Shown here piece after piece: positions 46,825 to 55,264 of a stretch of DNA of 64,000 nt. Both the position numbers and the translations under genes were made by a program. The stretch comes from Gemmatimonadota bacterium (lineage in GTDB: Bacteria; Gemmatimonadota; Gemmatimonadetes; Gemmatimonadales; GWC2-71-9), in contig JADJAK010000003.1 in NCBI GenBank assembly GCA_016704275.1, forward strand, positions 1-64,000, read 5' to 3'. Position 1 is the first letter of the stretch; every line of letters starts with the position of its first letter. Under the pieces are notes generated by a model that was not told the DNA's origin, searched no databases, and saw only the letters and a program-made list of their open reading frames with translations.

Positions 46825-47091
46825 ATGGCCCGCCGCATCATCGACCCGCAGGGCACGGCTTGGCGCGTCGCCCTGAGTGGGCGCTCGACCATGTACGGTC
46901 GCGACGAACTCTCGCTCGAATTCCGTCCGGTCGAATCGCCGACACAGGTGCGCTACTGCCGCTACTCGCCGCGCGGTGCCAAGGCGGGTGAGCTGGCGCT
47001 CGACGAGAGCACCGACCGCGAACTGCTCGCCCTGCTCGCCTCGGCGCAGCCAGCGTGGACGTCGCCGGACGGGGACTACGGCCAGACGTGA
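46825..47091 (+). CDS. Small hypothetical protein
   Basis: 88 residues, 1 base after the previous stop. It has a beta-rich pattern (IDPQGTAWRVALSGR, LSLEFRPVES, VRYCRYSPRGAK) and a helical C-terminus. No family recognised. Its stop overlaps the start of the PHP-domain gene (GTGA). Confidence 0.65.
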   Translation: MARRIIDPQGTAWRVALSGRSTMYGRDELSLEFRPVESPTQVRYCRYSPRGAKAGELALDESTDRELLALLASAQPAWTSPDGDYGQT

Positions 47092-47924
47092 TTGATCTCC
47101 ACTGCCACTCCACGGCCTCCGACGGGCATCTGGCGCCCGCCGAGGTCGTGAAGCACGCCGCCCGGGTCGGCCTCAGCGCCATGGCCCTGACGGACCACGA
47201 CACGCTCGACGGTCTCGTCGAGGCAACCGCCGCCGGCGCCGAACTCGGCGTGCGCGTGGTGGGTGGCTGCGAGTTTTCCGTGGCCGCCACGTGGGGGGAG
47301 ATGCACCTGCTCGGCTACTTCCTCGAGCCGGGCGACCGCGACATCGAACACTTCCTCGTGTCGGCGCGAACCGATCGCAGCCGGCGCGCGCGCGAGATGG
47401 TGACGCGCCTCGTGGGGCTCGGCGTGCGGATCGGCTACGACGACGTCGAGCGCGAGGCCGACGGCGGCGCGGTCGGGCGCCCGCACGTGGCGCGCGCGCT
47501 CCTCCGACTCGGCCTCGTGACCACGGAGCAGCAGGCCTTCGACAAGTACCTCGGACGCGGCCGCCCCTGTTTCGTCGACAAGGCGCTCCCCACCCTCCGC
47601 GAAGTGGCCGATCTCGTCCACGCGCGCGGGGGCATCGTGTCTGCCGCTCACCTGAAGTGGCACGGCACCAAGGTGACGCTGGCGGCGCTGCAGCTTGATG
47701 GGCTCGATGCCGTCGAGACGCGCCACCCCAGTCACGACGGTGAGACGCGCGCCACCATCACCGAGGCGGCGGCCGCGCTCGGCCTGGCGCGCAGTGGCGG
47801 CTCGGATTGGCACGGCGAGTTCGGCGCGGCGGCCGGTCATTCGATGCTCGGTGCGCAGGAAGTGCCGGACGAATGGCTCGACGAGCTCGAGGCCCGGCGA
47901 CCGACTGGAGCACGCGCCGCGTGA
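47088..47924 (+). CDS. PHP domain metal-dependent phosphoesterase
   Basis: 278 residues from GTG 47088. PHP motifs are clear: DLHCHSTASDG (first His pair), LTDHDT, GCEFS, and at the C-terminus GGSDWHGEF. These bind a trinuclear metal centre. The insert and length match RNase AM/YciV-like nucleoside-3',5'-bisphosphate phosphatases, which trim short RNAs and recycle pAp. Start and stop overlap neighbours, so translation is coupled. Confidence 0.9.
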   Translation: MIDLHCHSTASDGHLAPAEVVKHAARVGLSAMALTDHDTLDGLVEATAAGAELGVRVVGGCEFSVAATWGEMHLLGYFLEPGDRDIEHFLVSARTDRSRRAREMVTRLVGLGVRIGYDDVEREADGGAVGRPHVARALLRLGLVTTEQQAFDKYLGRGRPCFVDKALPTLREVADLVHARGGIVSAAHLKWHGTKVTLAALQLDGLDAVETRHPSHDGETRATITEAAAALGLARSGGSDWHGEFGAAAGHSMLGAQEVPDEWLDELEARRPTGARAA

Positions 47925-48658
47925 GCACCGCGGCGCGGCGCGTTGCCCTGGTAACTGGCGGAGCGCGTCGTCTCGGCCGGGCCTTTGCCGAGGCACTCGC
48001 TGAGGATGGACTGGCGGTGGCGGTGCACTACGGTCGCGCGGCCGAGGAGGCCGAGGCCGTGGTCGCAGGGATCCGCCATGCGGGCGGGGAAGCGGAGGCC
48101 TTCGGCGCCGATCTGCGCGATGCCGACGCGGCGAAGGCGCTGCCGGGTCGAGTGGTGGCACGGTTCGGCCGCCTCGATGTGCTGGTCAACTCCGCCGCCG
48201 AGATGGAGCGGCGCACCGTCGCCGAGACCACTGTTGAGGATTGGGATGCCACCATGGCGCTCAATCTCCGCGCGCCCTTCCTGGTCGCGCAGCAGGCCGC
48301 GCCCCACCTCAAGGCGACCCAGGGCCGCATCGTCAACATCGCCGACCTCAGTGGCTTCGAACCGTGGCGCAACTACGTGGCGCACTCGGTGAGCAAGGCG
48401 GGCGTGGTGATGCTCACCAAGGTGCTGGCCGTGGCGCTCGCCCCGGAGATCACGGTCAACGGCATTGCACCGGGGACTGTCCTCGTCCCCGACGACTACG
48501 ACGATGCCCGGCGCACCTTCCTCAGCGAGACGACGCCGCTCGGCCGACTCGGTACCCCCGGCGACGCCGTCGCGGCGCTGCGCTATCTCGTGCACCACGC
48601 GCCGTTCGTCACCGGCGACACGATCGTCGTCGACGGCGGCCGCCTCCTCAGGCGATGA
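47921..48658 (+). CDS. Short-chain dehydrogenase/reductase with Tyr-to-His active-site change
   Basis: 245 residues from GTG 47921. The N-terminal NAD(P) motif is TGGARRLGRAFA and the NSAAEM (NAG-type) and VNGIAPGTV motifs fit the FabG/pteridine-reductase-like branch. In place of the catalytic YxxxK the sequence reads HSVSK (in YVAHSVSKAG, about residues 162-171): the Lys is kept and the Tyr is His (CAC instead of TAC). The usual Ser in the VNIA-D region is also absent. Activity may be altered or lost. Confidence 0.88.
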   Translation: MSTAARRVALVTGGARRLGRAFAEALAEDGLAVAVHYGRAAEEAEAVVAGIRHAGGEAEAFGADLRDADAAKALPGRVVARFGRLDVLVNSAAEMERRTVAETTVEDWDATMALNLRAPFLVAQQAAPHLKATQGRIVNIADLSGFEPWRNYVAHSVSKAGVVMLTKVLAVALAPEITVNGIAPGTVLVPDDYDDARRTFLSETTPLGRLGTPGDAVAALRYLVHHAPFVTGDTIVVDGGRLLRR

Positions 48659-49392
48659 TCGCCCTCGGAGACGTCGCCATCATCGGTGGCGGCTGCTACG
48701 GCTCCTTCTACGCCACACAACTTGCGAAGGCCCACGCCAAGGGCGCCGTCAGGTGGCGACGACTGCTGATCATTGATCGCGCCGCGGATTGCGCCATCGT
48801 CCCCACGCTCCCGACGATTCCGGCTGCCGAACTGGTCGTTTCCGAGTGGGGCGCCTTCCTCGACGCGTGGCTCGACGACTCCACGCGGCAAGACGACGAT
48901 CAGATCGTTCCCTCGCCGTTGATGCCGCACCTGCTCGCGCAGTGGCTCACGCGGCGCGCGGCCGAGGCGTGGCCGGAGCACAGTGTCAGCATGGTGAAGG
49001 TGGAGGCCGCCGTGGGCACGCCGTTCGACTGGCTGCACCCCGACGATGGCGTGCGGTATGTCTCCTTCGCCGATTGGCTCTGCCCGACCCACTGTGTCGA
49101 ACCTGCGACCTGCCCGGTGATCGCCGCGCCTCGCACCTGGGAGATGGGCGACGCGGTCGTGGCCTGGACCGAGGCGCGTCGTGCCGAGCGGCCCACCGCG
49201 GGCCCGGCGCTCTTCACCTGCCGCCACATGGTCCACGGGGTGGGGATGTACCGCGCACGCCTCGCCTTCGAAGGATTTCAGGCGCTGGCCACCCAGATGG
49301 CCGGGACGCCGGATGGCGCCGACCTGGTCGTGGGGTCGGTGTCGGCGTGTCATGGGGCGGTGGGGGTGCTGCGGGTGACCAGTGACCAGTGA
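48655..49392 (+). CDS. Uncharacterised protein with N-terminal dinucleotide-binding motif
   Basis: 245 residues, overlapping the SDR stop (ATGA). The start VAIIGGGCYGSFYATQL is a Rossmann Gly-rich motif (GGGxxG) as in FAD/NAD-binding proteins; the rest is not recognised and contains a Cys/Trp/His-rich part (FADWLCPTHCVEPATCPV) and FTCRHMVHG, possibly metal-binding. Its last codons (Ser-Asp-Gln-stop) are encoded by the AGTGACC heptad repeat. Confidence 0.65.
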   Translation: MIALGDVAIIGGGCYGSFYATQLAKAHAKGAVRWRRLLIIDRAADCAIVPTLPTIPAAELVVSEWGAFLDAWLDDSTRQDDDQIVPSPLMPHLLAQWLTRRAAEAWPEHSVSMVKVEAAVGTPFDWLHPDDGVRYVSFADWLCPTHCVEPATCPVIAAPRTWEMGDAVVAWTEARRAERPTAGPALFTCRHMVHGVGMYRARLAFEGFQALATQMAGTPDGADLVVGSVSACHGAVGVLRVTSDQ

Positions 49393-49471
49393 CCAGTGAC
49401 CAGTGACCAGTGACCAGTGAGTTGTTCCTGGTTACCGGTCACAGGTTACTGGTTACTGGTTACTGGCTACC
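49375..49471 (+). terminator. 42-base-arm hairpin of AGTGACC heptad repeats overlapping a gene end
   Basis: Six tandem GTGACCA heptads (49375-49416) face six heptads related to GGTTACT (49430-49471) across a 13-base loop. In plus-strand RNA most arm differences are G-U wobbles rather than mismatches. The upstream gene stops inside the left arm at 49390-49392. It separates that gene from thioredoxin reductase and probably acts as a terminator. Confidence 0.75.
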
Positions 49472-49507
49472 TTCGGCCCCGGAACCCACCCCACCCCCCA
49501 ATCGTTC

Positions 49508-49513
49508 TATATT
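49508..49513 (+). promoter_or_regulatory. -10-like TATATT before thioredoxin reductase
   Basis: An isolated AT-rich spot (TTCTATATT at 49505-49513), 37 bases before the start codon. It matches the string at 14020-14028 before the DUF3472 gene. No -35 element was recognised. Confidence 0.4.
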
Positions 49514-49550
49514 CGCCACGCACCATACGACCCCTTTTCCGGATCTCCGC

Positions 49551-50531
49551 ATGCGCACCGAAACTCTTGCCATCATCGGCTCAGGCCCTGCCGCCTGGAC
49601 CGCCGCCATCTACGCGGCCCGCGCCAATCTTGACCCCGTGGTCTATGAGGGCGAGCCGTCGCGCGAGATGATCCCGGGTGGCCAGCTGATGTGGACCACG
49701 GACATCGACAACTTCCCCGGCTTCCACGAGGGCGTCGATGGCCAGGGATTGATGGAGCGGATGAAGGCGCAGGCGGTGCGCTTCGGCACGCGGGTCGTGA
49801 GCGAGAACATCGCGTCGGTCGATTTTTCCCAGCGCCCGTTCACGCTGCGGCCCAGCTGGAGCGAGCCGGTGCAGGCCCAGGCGGTGATCGTGGCCACGGG
49901 CGCCCGCGCCATCTGGCTCGACGTGCCCAACGAGTCGCGCCTGGCACAGAGCGGTGGCGGCGTCTCGGCGTGTGCCGTGTGCGACGGTGCCTTGCCGTTC
50001 TTCCGGAACAAGGTGCTCGCCGTCGTCGGCGGTGGCGACTCCGCGATGGAAGAGGCGACCTACCTCACCAAGTTCGCGCAGCAGGTGGTGATCATTCACC
50101 GGCGCGATTCCTTCCGGGCCTCGAAGGTGATGGCGGAGCGCGCGCTCAACCATCCGAAGATTCGCGTGGAGTGGAATTCGGAAGTCACCGCGGTCCTCGG
50201 TGATGACGAGATTACCGGCATCATCGTGCGAGATACCATCTCGGGTGAGGAGCGGACCCTGGAGGTCGGCGGCCTCTTCGTCGCGATTGGCCACACGCCC
50301 AACACCGCCTTCCTCGACGGGCAGATCGCGACGACCCCGAAGGGATACATCCAGACGCCGGTCTCGTGGCGCACCGAGACCAACGTCGAGGGCGTCTTCG
50401 CAGCCGGCGATGTGATCGACGAGTACTACCGTCAGGCGATCACCTCGGCGGGCAGCGGCTGCATGGCGGCGCTCGAGGCGGAACGGTGGTTGGCGCACCA
50501 TGGGCTCGAGCCCGTCGCCACGCCAGCGTGA
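49551..50531 (+). CDS. trxB: Thioredoxin-disulfide reductase
   Basis: 326 residues. FAD motif GSGPAAWTAAIYAARA, redox-active CAVCDG (Cys pair about 142-145), NADPH motif VVGGGDSAMEEA and C-terminal FAAGDVIDEYYRQ are intact. It passes electrons from NADPH to thioredoxin, supporting the peroxiredoxin encoded at 20480. The stop overlaps the next start by one base. Confidence 0.95.
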   Translation: MRTETLAIIGSGPAAWTAAIYAARANLDPVVYEGEPSREMIPGGQLMWTTDIDNFPGFHEGVDGQGLMERMKAQAVRFGTRVVSENIASVDFSQRPFTLRPSWSEPVQAQAVIVATGARAIWLDVPNESRLAQSGGGVSACAVCDGALPFFRNKVLAVVGGGDSAMEEATYLTKFAQQVVIIHRRDSFRASKVMAERALNHPKIRVEWNSEVTAVLGDDEITGIIVRDTISGEERTLEVGGLFVAIGHTPNTAFLDGQIATTPKGYIQTPVSWRTETNVEGVFAAGDVIDEYYRQAITSAGSGCMAALEAERWLAHHGLEPVATPA

Positions 50532-51193
50532 TGGCCACCGCCGGGCTCGGCACGGCGTTGATCACCACCGGCGGCTTCGTGCAGAACTGCTGGTTGGTCT
50601 GGGACGAGTCGAGTCGCGAGGCGGTGGTCGTCGATCCGGGGGAGGGCAGTGACGAGATTCTCGCGGCGATCGCCGAGCGGAGTCTCGTCGTGCGAGGGAT
50701 CTGGCTGACGCACGCGCACATCGATCACATCCTCGGCGTGACGGCGCTCCGCGAGGCCACTGGGGCGCCGGTCTGGTTGCATCCCGCCGACCGCCGCTGG
50801 TACGACGCGCTCCCCGAGCAGGGCCGCTTCTTCGGCATCTCCGGGCTCGAGCCGCTGGCGCCTCCAGAACATGAGCTGGCCGAGGGCGACGAAGTCGCCG
50901 TTGGGGAGTATCGCTTCGTCGTGCGCCACGTCCCCGGCCACGCGCCGGGGCATGTCGCCTTCCTCGGCCATGGGGTCGCCATCGCAGGCGATGTCCTCTT
51001 CGTCGACTCGATCGGCCGAACCGACCTGGCGGGTGGTGACCTCCCGACCCTGGTCCGGAGCATCGCCGAGGTCCTGCTGCCGCTTCCGGATGAGACCCGA
51101 GTCCTTCCCGGACACGGTCCCGAAACGACGATTGGCCGCGAGCGACGGCTGAATCCCTTCCTCGCCGTTCACCTTCCGTCGCTCTGCCCTTAA
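50531..51193 (+). CDS. Metallo-beta-lactamase fold hydrolase (glyoxalase II-like)
   Basis: 220 residues. Zinc motif THAHIDHILG (about 58-67), HVPGHAPGHV, the bridging Asp in AGDVLF and final PGHGPET match the YcbL/glyoxalase II-like group. The length is that of the short single-domain group. Probably a thioester hydrolase; substrate unknown. Confidence 0.9.
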   Translation: MATAGLGTALITTGGFVQNCWLVWDESSREAVVVDPGEGSDEILAAIAERSLVVRGIWLTHAHIDHILGVTALREATGAPVWLHPADRRWYDALPEQGRFFGISGLEPLAPPEHELAEGDEVAVGEYRFVVRHVPGHAPGHVAFLGHGVAIAGDVLFVDSIGRTDLAGGDLPTLVRSIAEVLLPLPDETRVLPGHGPETTIGRERRLNPFLAVHLPSLCP

Positions 51194-51220
51194 GCTTCCC
51201 CCGGCCTCCGGGCCGGAACC
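51194..51220 (+). terminator. Short stem-loop between the metallo-hydrolase and aspartase genes
   Basis: CCGGCC (51201-51206) pairs with GGCCGG (51211-51216) around TCCG, flanked by CC/TT and AA. Weak terminator candidate in a 49-base gap. Confidence 0.4.
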
Positions 51221-51242
51221 TTTACCAGGACGCGACGCCCTC

Positions 51243-52664
51243 ATGTCATTCCGCACCGAAAAGGACCCCCTCGGCGAAAAGCAGGTCCCCGCCGACGCCC
51301 TCTACGGGATCCAGACCCTTCGTGCCGTCGAGAACTACCCCATCTCCGGACTGCGCCCCCTCGCCGGCTTCGTCGAAGCGGTGGTGATGATCAAGCGCTC
51401 CGCCGCCGTCGTCCACAAGCACACCGGCCGCCTCGAAGCGGCGTATGCGGACGCGATCATCCAGGCCGCCGATGAAGTCCTTGCCGGCCAGCATCGCGAC
51501 CAGTTCGTCGTCGATCCGTATCAGGCCGGCGCCGGCACCTCGCACAACATGAACTGCAACGAAGTGCTCGCGAATCGCGCCAACGAGATCCTCGGCGCGG
51601 CCCGCGGCGCCTACGCGCCGGTGCACCCGAACGACCACGTCAACATGGCGCAGTCGACCAATGACGTCATTCCGACGGCGATGCGCCTCGGGACGCTCCG
51701 CGCGTTGCCGAAGCTGCTGGCGTCGCTCGATCAGTTGGCCGAGGCCTTCCTCGCGAAGGGGAAGCAGTTCGACCATGTCATGAAGTCGGGGCGGACGCAC
51801 CTGCAGGATGCCACGCCGATTCGCCTGGGCCAGGAGTTCACGGCGTACGGGCACACCGTCGCACGGCATCGCGCCAAGCTGGCGCAGGCGGCGGATTGGC
51901 TTCGCCCGATGAACATCGGCGGCAGCGCCGTCGGAACCGGCATCAACGTCGAAGTCGTCTATCCCGGGCTGATGGTCACGGAGATGAGCCGACTCTCCGG
52001 CGTCGCGCTCGAGGTCTCGTCCGATCGAATCCAGTTGATGCAGTCGATGGGTGACATCGCCACGTTCAGCGGCGCGATGCGCGCCTTCGTGCTCGACCTC
52101 TGCAAGATCGCCGATGACATCCGCCTGCTCGCCTCGGGTCCGCGCACGGGGCTCGCCGAGATCATCCTGCCGGCGGTGCAGCCGGGATCGTCGATCATGC
52201 CGGGGAAGATCAACCCGTCGATCGCCGAGATGGTCAATCAGGTCTGCTACCAGCTGCTCGGCTTTGACACCACGGTGGCGATGGCGGCGAAGGCGGGCGA
52301 ACTCGAGCTCAACGTGATGATGCCGGTCATCACGCACAATGTGCTCTTCGGCATGGAGATCCTCAGCAACACCGCCACGGTCTTCGCCGAGAAGTGCATC
52401 AGCGGCATCGAGGCCGACGAGGCGATGTGCGCGCACTGGCTGGAGCGGTCGCCGGCGCTGGTGACGGCGCTGATGCCGAAGATCGGCTACGCCGAGTCGG
52501 CGAAGCTCTCGAAGGAGGCGCTCGCGACCGGCAAGACGGTGAAGCAGCTGGTCACCGACAAGAAGGTCCTCGAGGGGAAGGAGCTGGACGAGGTGCTCGA
52601 CCTCCGCGCGATGACCGAGCTCGGCGTGCCGGGCGGCGGCAAGGGCGTGCCGGTCAGCGGGTGA
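51243..52664 (+). CDS. aspA: Aspartate ammonia-lyase
   Basis: 473 residues of the fumarase/aspartase superfamily. LYGIQTLRAVENYPIS, SGRTHLQDATP, TGIN and the mobile-loop signature GSSIMPGKINPS with catalytic Ser are present. Residues such as the GIQTLRAVEN region resemble aspartase more than class II fumarase, but fumarase activity cannot be excluded. It interconverts aspartate with fumarate and ammonia. The stop overlaps the MFS gene start. Confidence 0.88.
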   Translation: MSFRTEKDPLGEKQVPADALYGIQTLRAVENYPISGLRPLAGFVEAVVMIKRSAAVVHKHTGRLEAAYADAIIQAADEVLAGQHRDQFVVDPYQAGAGTSHNMNCNEVLANRANEILGAARGAYAPVHPNDHVNMAQSTNDVIPTAMRLGTLRALPKLLASLDQLAEAFLAKGKQFDHVMKSGRTHLQDATPIRLGQEFTAYGHTVARHRAKLAQAADWLRPMNIGGSAVGTGINVEVVYPGLMVTEMSRLSGVALEVSSDRIQLMQSMGDIATFSGAMRAFVLDLCKIADDIRLLASGPRTGLAEIILPAVQPGSSIMPGKINPSIAEMVNQVCYQLLGFDTTVAMAAKAGELELNVMMPVITHNVLFGMEILSNTATVFAEKCISGIEADEAMCAHWLERSPALVTALMPKIGYAESAKLSKEALATGKTVKQLVTDKKVLEGKELDEVLDLRAMTELGVPGGGKGVPVSG

Positions 52665-53836
52665 CCGACACCGACACCGCCCGATGGCGGCGGCTGGCGC
52701 TGCTCGCCTTCGCCGTCGTCGGGGGGATGTCCACCTGGTTTGCGGGGAGCGTCGCCGCTCCCCTCCGTGCAGCCGACCTCGCCCTCACCTCGGGCGAGGT
52801 CGGCTGGTTGGTATCCGGCGTGCAACTCGGCTTCGTGCTGGGCACGCTGCTGATCGCGGTGCTCAACATCGCGGACGTGGTGCCGGGGCGCCGACTCTTC
52901 GCGGTGTCTGCGATGGGGGCCGCGATGGCGAACGCGGCGTTGCTGGTCGCGCCCACGCTTCCATGGCTCGTCGCGTCGCGGCTCGCCACCGGATTCTGTC
53001 TGGCCGGCGTGTACCCGCCCGCGATGAAGATGGCGGCCACCTGGTTCCGTCACTCGCGCGGGCTCGCGATCGGCACCGTGGTGGGTGCGCTCACCATCGG
53101 CAAGGCGCTGCCCTACCTGCTGCAGGGGAATGGCGCCGTCGCCATCGAGCTGGTGGTCCTGGTCCCGTCGCTCGCCGCCCTCGCCGCCGCCGTGCTCATT
53201 GGCACCACTTGGCACGACGGACCGCACGCCTTCCCGGCCAGGCCCTTCCACTGGGGGCTGATCGGCGAGGTGGTGCGCGACGGACCACTGCGTCGCGTCA
53301 CCGGCGGCTACCTCGGTCACATGTGGGAGGTCTACGCCTTCTGGGCGTGGGTGCCTGGCTTCCTGACGGCGGCGGCGGCCGCGCGTGGCGAGGTGGCGAC
53401 CGCGCACGGGACGGCGGCCTTCACGATCGTCGCGATCGGCGCCATCGGCTGCGTGGGCGGCGGGTTGCTGGCCGACCGCATCGGGCGGCGCCAGGTCGTG
53501 CGCGGGGCGATGCTGCTCAGTGGCACCCTCGCCGCGCTCTCCCCGCTGCTCTTCGGCGCACCGGCCTGGCTGTTGATGGCGGCGCTGCTGGTGTGGGGCA
53601 TCGCCGTGATCGCCGACTCGGCGCAGTTCTCAGCGCTCGCCACCGAACTCGCTCCGCCACACGCCGTCGGCACCGCCCTCGCGCTGCAAACGTCGCTTGG
53701 CTTCCTGCTCACCATCGCGAGCATCCAACTCGTGCCGATGCTCGCCGATGCGCTCGGATGGCGCTGGGCGCTGGCGGTGCTGGCGGTGGGGCCGTTGGTT
53801 GGGGTGGGGGTGTTGCGGAAGGGAAGTGATCAGTGA
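52661..53836 (+). CDS. MFS transporter
   Basis: 391 residues from GTG 52661 with about 12 helices. MFS features: the loop 2-3 region is degenerate, MKMAATWFRHSRGLAIGTVVGALTIGKALP in helix 4-5, and GGGLLADRIGRRQVV in the second half (the repeat of motif A). Substrate unknown; coupling to aspartase suggests an amino or dicarboxylic acid. Its terminal Ser-Asp-Gln-stop is encoded by heptad repeats. Confidence 0.88.
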   Translation: MTDTDTARWRRLALLAFAVVGGMSTWFAGSVAAPLRAADLALTSGEVGWLVSGVQLGFVLGTLLIAVLNIADVVPGRRLFAVSAMGAAMANAALLVAPTLPWLVASRLATGFCLAGVYPPAMKMAATWFRHSRGLAIGTVVGALTIGKALPYLLQGNGAVAIELVVLVPSLAALAAAVLIGTTWHDGPHAFPARPFHWGLIGEVVRDGPLRRVTGGYLGHMWEVYAFWAWVPGFLTAAAAARGEVATAHGTAAFTIVAIGAIGCVGGGLLADRIGRRQVVRGAMLLSGTLAALSPLLFGAPAWLLMAALLVWGIAVIADSAQFSALATELAPPHAVGTALALQTSLGFLLTIASIQLVPMLADALGWRWALAVLAVGPLVGVGVLRKGSDQ

Positions 53837-53903
53837 CGAGTGACCAGTGACCAGGTCACCACAGGTCACAGGTCACAGGTTACAGGTTACGGTCACTCGT
53901 TAC
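53825..53903 (+). terminator. Hairpin of AGTGACC/AGGTCAC heptad repeats between convergent genes
   Basis: Four heptads related to AGTGACC (53825-53852) are followed by AGGTCAC/AGGTTAC heptads (53863-53890) and a closing GGTCACTCG. The outer stem 53833-53845 pairs with 53891-53903 with one G-T wobble. The MFS stop (53834-53836) and the LuxR stop (53893-53895, minus strand) both fall inside AGTGA units of the repeat. Confidence 0.75.
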
Positions 53904-54444
53904 GCTCGCCTCCCAGCCCATTCAGAAAGAATCCCGCCAGTTCCGCGCGCCCGCTTTGCCCGGACTTGTCATAGACCGAGACCGCATGCTGTCGGACGGT
54001 TCGTTCGGCGCGGCCGGTGCGGGCGGCGATCTCCTTGTGGCCCAGCCCCTGAAGGAGGAGGAGGGCGACTTCGTGCTCGGCGGGGGTCAATTCCCACTTG
54101 GTGAGCTGCGCGGTGACCGCGTCGCCGAATGATCGAATGGCACCTTCCGCGCTCGCGCGCCAGGCATCTCGTTCGACCTGCCGCTCCTCGAGGGAGCGAC
54201 GGGTGTGGCGGAGCTCGGCGGAGACGGCGCGCCACCGGAGCCAGAGGAAGGTGGCGAGCGTGGCGCTGGTCAGGACCAGGGCGACTTCGAGGAGGATATG
54301 GGCCGACCACCACGACGTCGGCTCGTCCATGAGGAGATCGACGACGCCCCCGATGCCAACCAAGGCGAGGACGCCGATGACCAGGGCATCCAGGGCGGCA
54401 GGGGCGGGCGGGTCGTCGGGGCTGGATGACGGCTGGAGGGGCAT
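53893..54444 (-). CDS. Membrane-anchored LuxR-type transcriptional regulator
   Basis: 183 residues. Two hydrophobic helices near the N-terminus (about 19-40 and 48-70), a coiled-coil-like linker (LRHTRRSLEERQVERDAWRA), then a LuxR/GerE HTH (LTPAEHEVALLLLQGLGHKEIAARTGR, RTVRQHAVSVYDKSGQ). There is no receiver or ligand-binding domain, so a membrane signal may be read directly. The divergent DUF2231 membrane protein is a possible partner. Confidence 0.88.
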   Translation of the reverse strand: MPLQPSSSPDDPPAPAALDALVIGVLALVGIGGVVDLLMDEPTSWWSAHILLEVALVLTSATLATFLWLRWRAVSAELRHTRRSLEERQVERDAWRASAEGAIRSFGDAVTAQLTKWELTPAEHEVALLLLQGLGHKEIAARTGRAERTVRQHAVSVYDKSGQSGRAELAGFFLNGLGGERNE

Positions 54445-54597
54445 CCGGCAAATGTCGGAGTGTCATCCCGCCACCACAAGGCAGGCGGATGCCGGATGGC
54501 CGGGCGCGCCAATCCTCGGCACCTTGGTCCCACGCGATCGGCAGGGGGTGCCACCCGGGCGTCTCGCCACCGATCCAGCCAGCCAGGAGAGACCACC
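54445..54597 (+). promoter_or_regulatory. Divergent intergenic region between LuxR and DUF2231 genes
   Basis: 153 bases that should hold promoters for both divergent genes. GGAGAG (54586-54591) serves as the ribosome site of the DUF2231 gene. No clear -35/-10 or inverted repeat operator recognised. Confidence 0.3.
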
Positions 54598-55113
54598 ATG
54601 TTCGCTGACCTGCTTCCCGTCCCCCTCCATCCGGCCATCGTGCACCTGCCGATTGCCTTCGCCGTCCTGTTGCCGCTCTTCGCGATCGGTGGGCTGATCG
54701 CGGTTCGTCGGGGGGCGTCACCCCGGGCGGCCTGGGGGATCACCGTCGCCATGGCGGCGGCGCTGGTCGCCACCGGGCTCATTGCCAAGGAAACCGGCGA
54801 GGATGGCGAGGACCGGGTCGAGCAGATCGTCCCCAAGGCGGCCTTCGAGGCCCACGAGGAGGCGGCCGATCGCTTCGTCGTGATCGGCGTGGCCGTCTTT
54901 GCCCTCAGCCTGCTTGGCCTGCGGCGGGACGCCATCGGGAATGCCGGGCGCATCGTGACCACCCTGGGGACCGTGGCGGTCCTGGCCGCGGGCTACTCGG
55001 TCGGGCACGCTGGCGGGCAGCTGGTGTATCAGCATGGAGCCGCCTCGGCCTATGCCCAGACCCCGGGGGGAAGCGCACCGACTGTGGCTGGGGAGGCCGA
55101 AGACGGGGAGTGA
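54598..55113 (+). CDS. DUF2231 membrane protein
   Basis: 171 residues with four hydrophobic helices. It begins with the family signature LPVPLHPAIVHLPIAFAV, containing the conserved His residues thought to bind haem or metal. The C-terminal tail (ASAYAQTPGGSAPTVAGEA) is flexible. Function unknown; some members are linked to respiration or stress. Divergent from the membrane-anchored LuxR regulator. Confidence 0.85.
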   Translation: MFADLLPVPLHPAIVHLPIAFAVLLPLFAIGGLIAVRRGASPRAAWGITVAMAAALVATGLIAKETGEDGEDRVEQIVPKAAFEAHEEAADRFVVIGVAVFALSLLGLRRDAIGNAGRIVTTLGTVAVLAAGYSVGHAGGQLVYQHGAASAYAQTPGGSAPTVAGEAEDGE

Positions 55114-55125
55114 CTTCAGGCGGGC

Positions 55126-55160
55126 AAGCGATTCCCCCACCACTCCGGTCGGAATCGCTT
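55126..55160 (+). terminator. Stem-loop after the DUF2231 gene
   Basis: AAGCGATTCC (55126-55135) pairs perfectly with GGAATCGCTT (55151-55160), 15-base loop, 13 bases after the stop. Confidence 0.55.
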
Positions 55161-55264
55161 ACCTTCCGGGGGTAGGGAGTTGGGAATGACCCGACTCGAT
55201 CATTCACCCTTCACCTCCGACCCCCCCTGTCGACTTTACCACGAATTCGGAGCAAAGTGATTTT

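Noticed and set aside
49375..49471. CRISPR array
   Set aside because: The repeat unit is 7 bases with no spacers, and the second half is its inverted complement; it is a hairpin, not an array.
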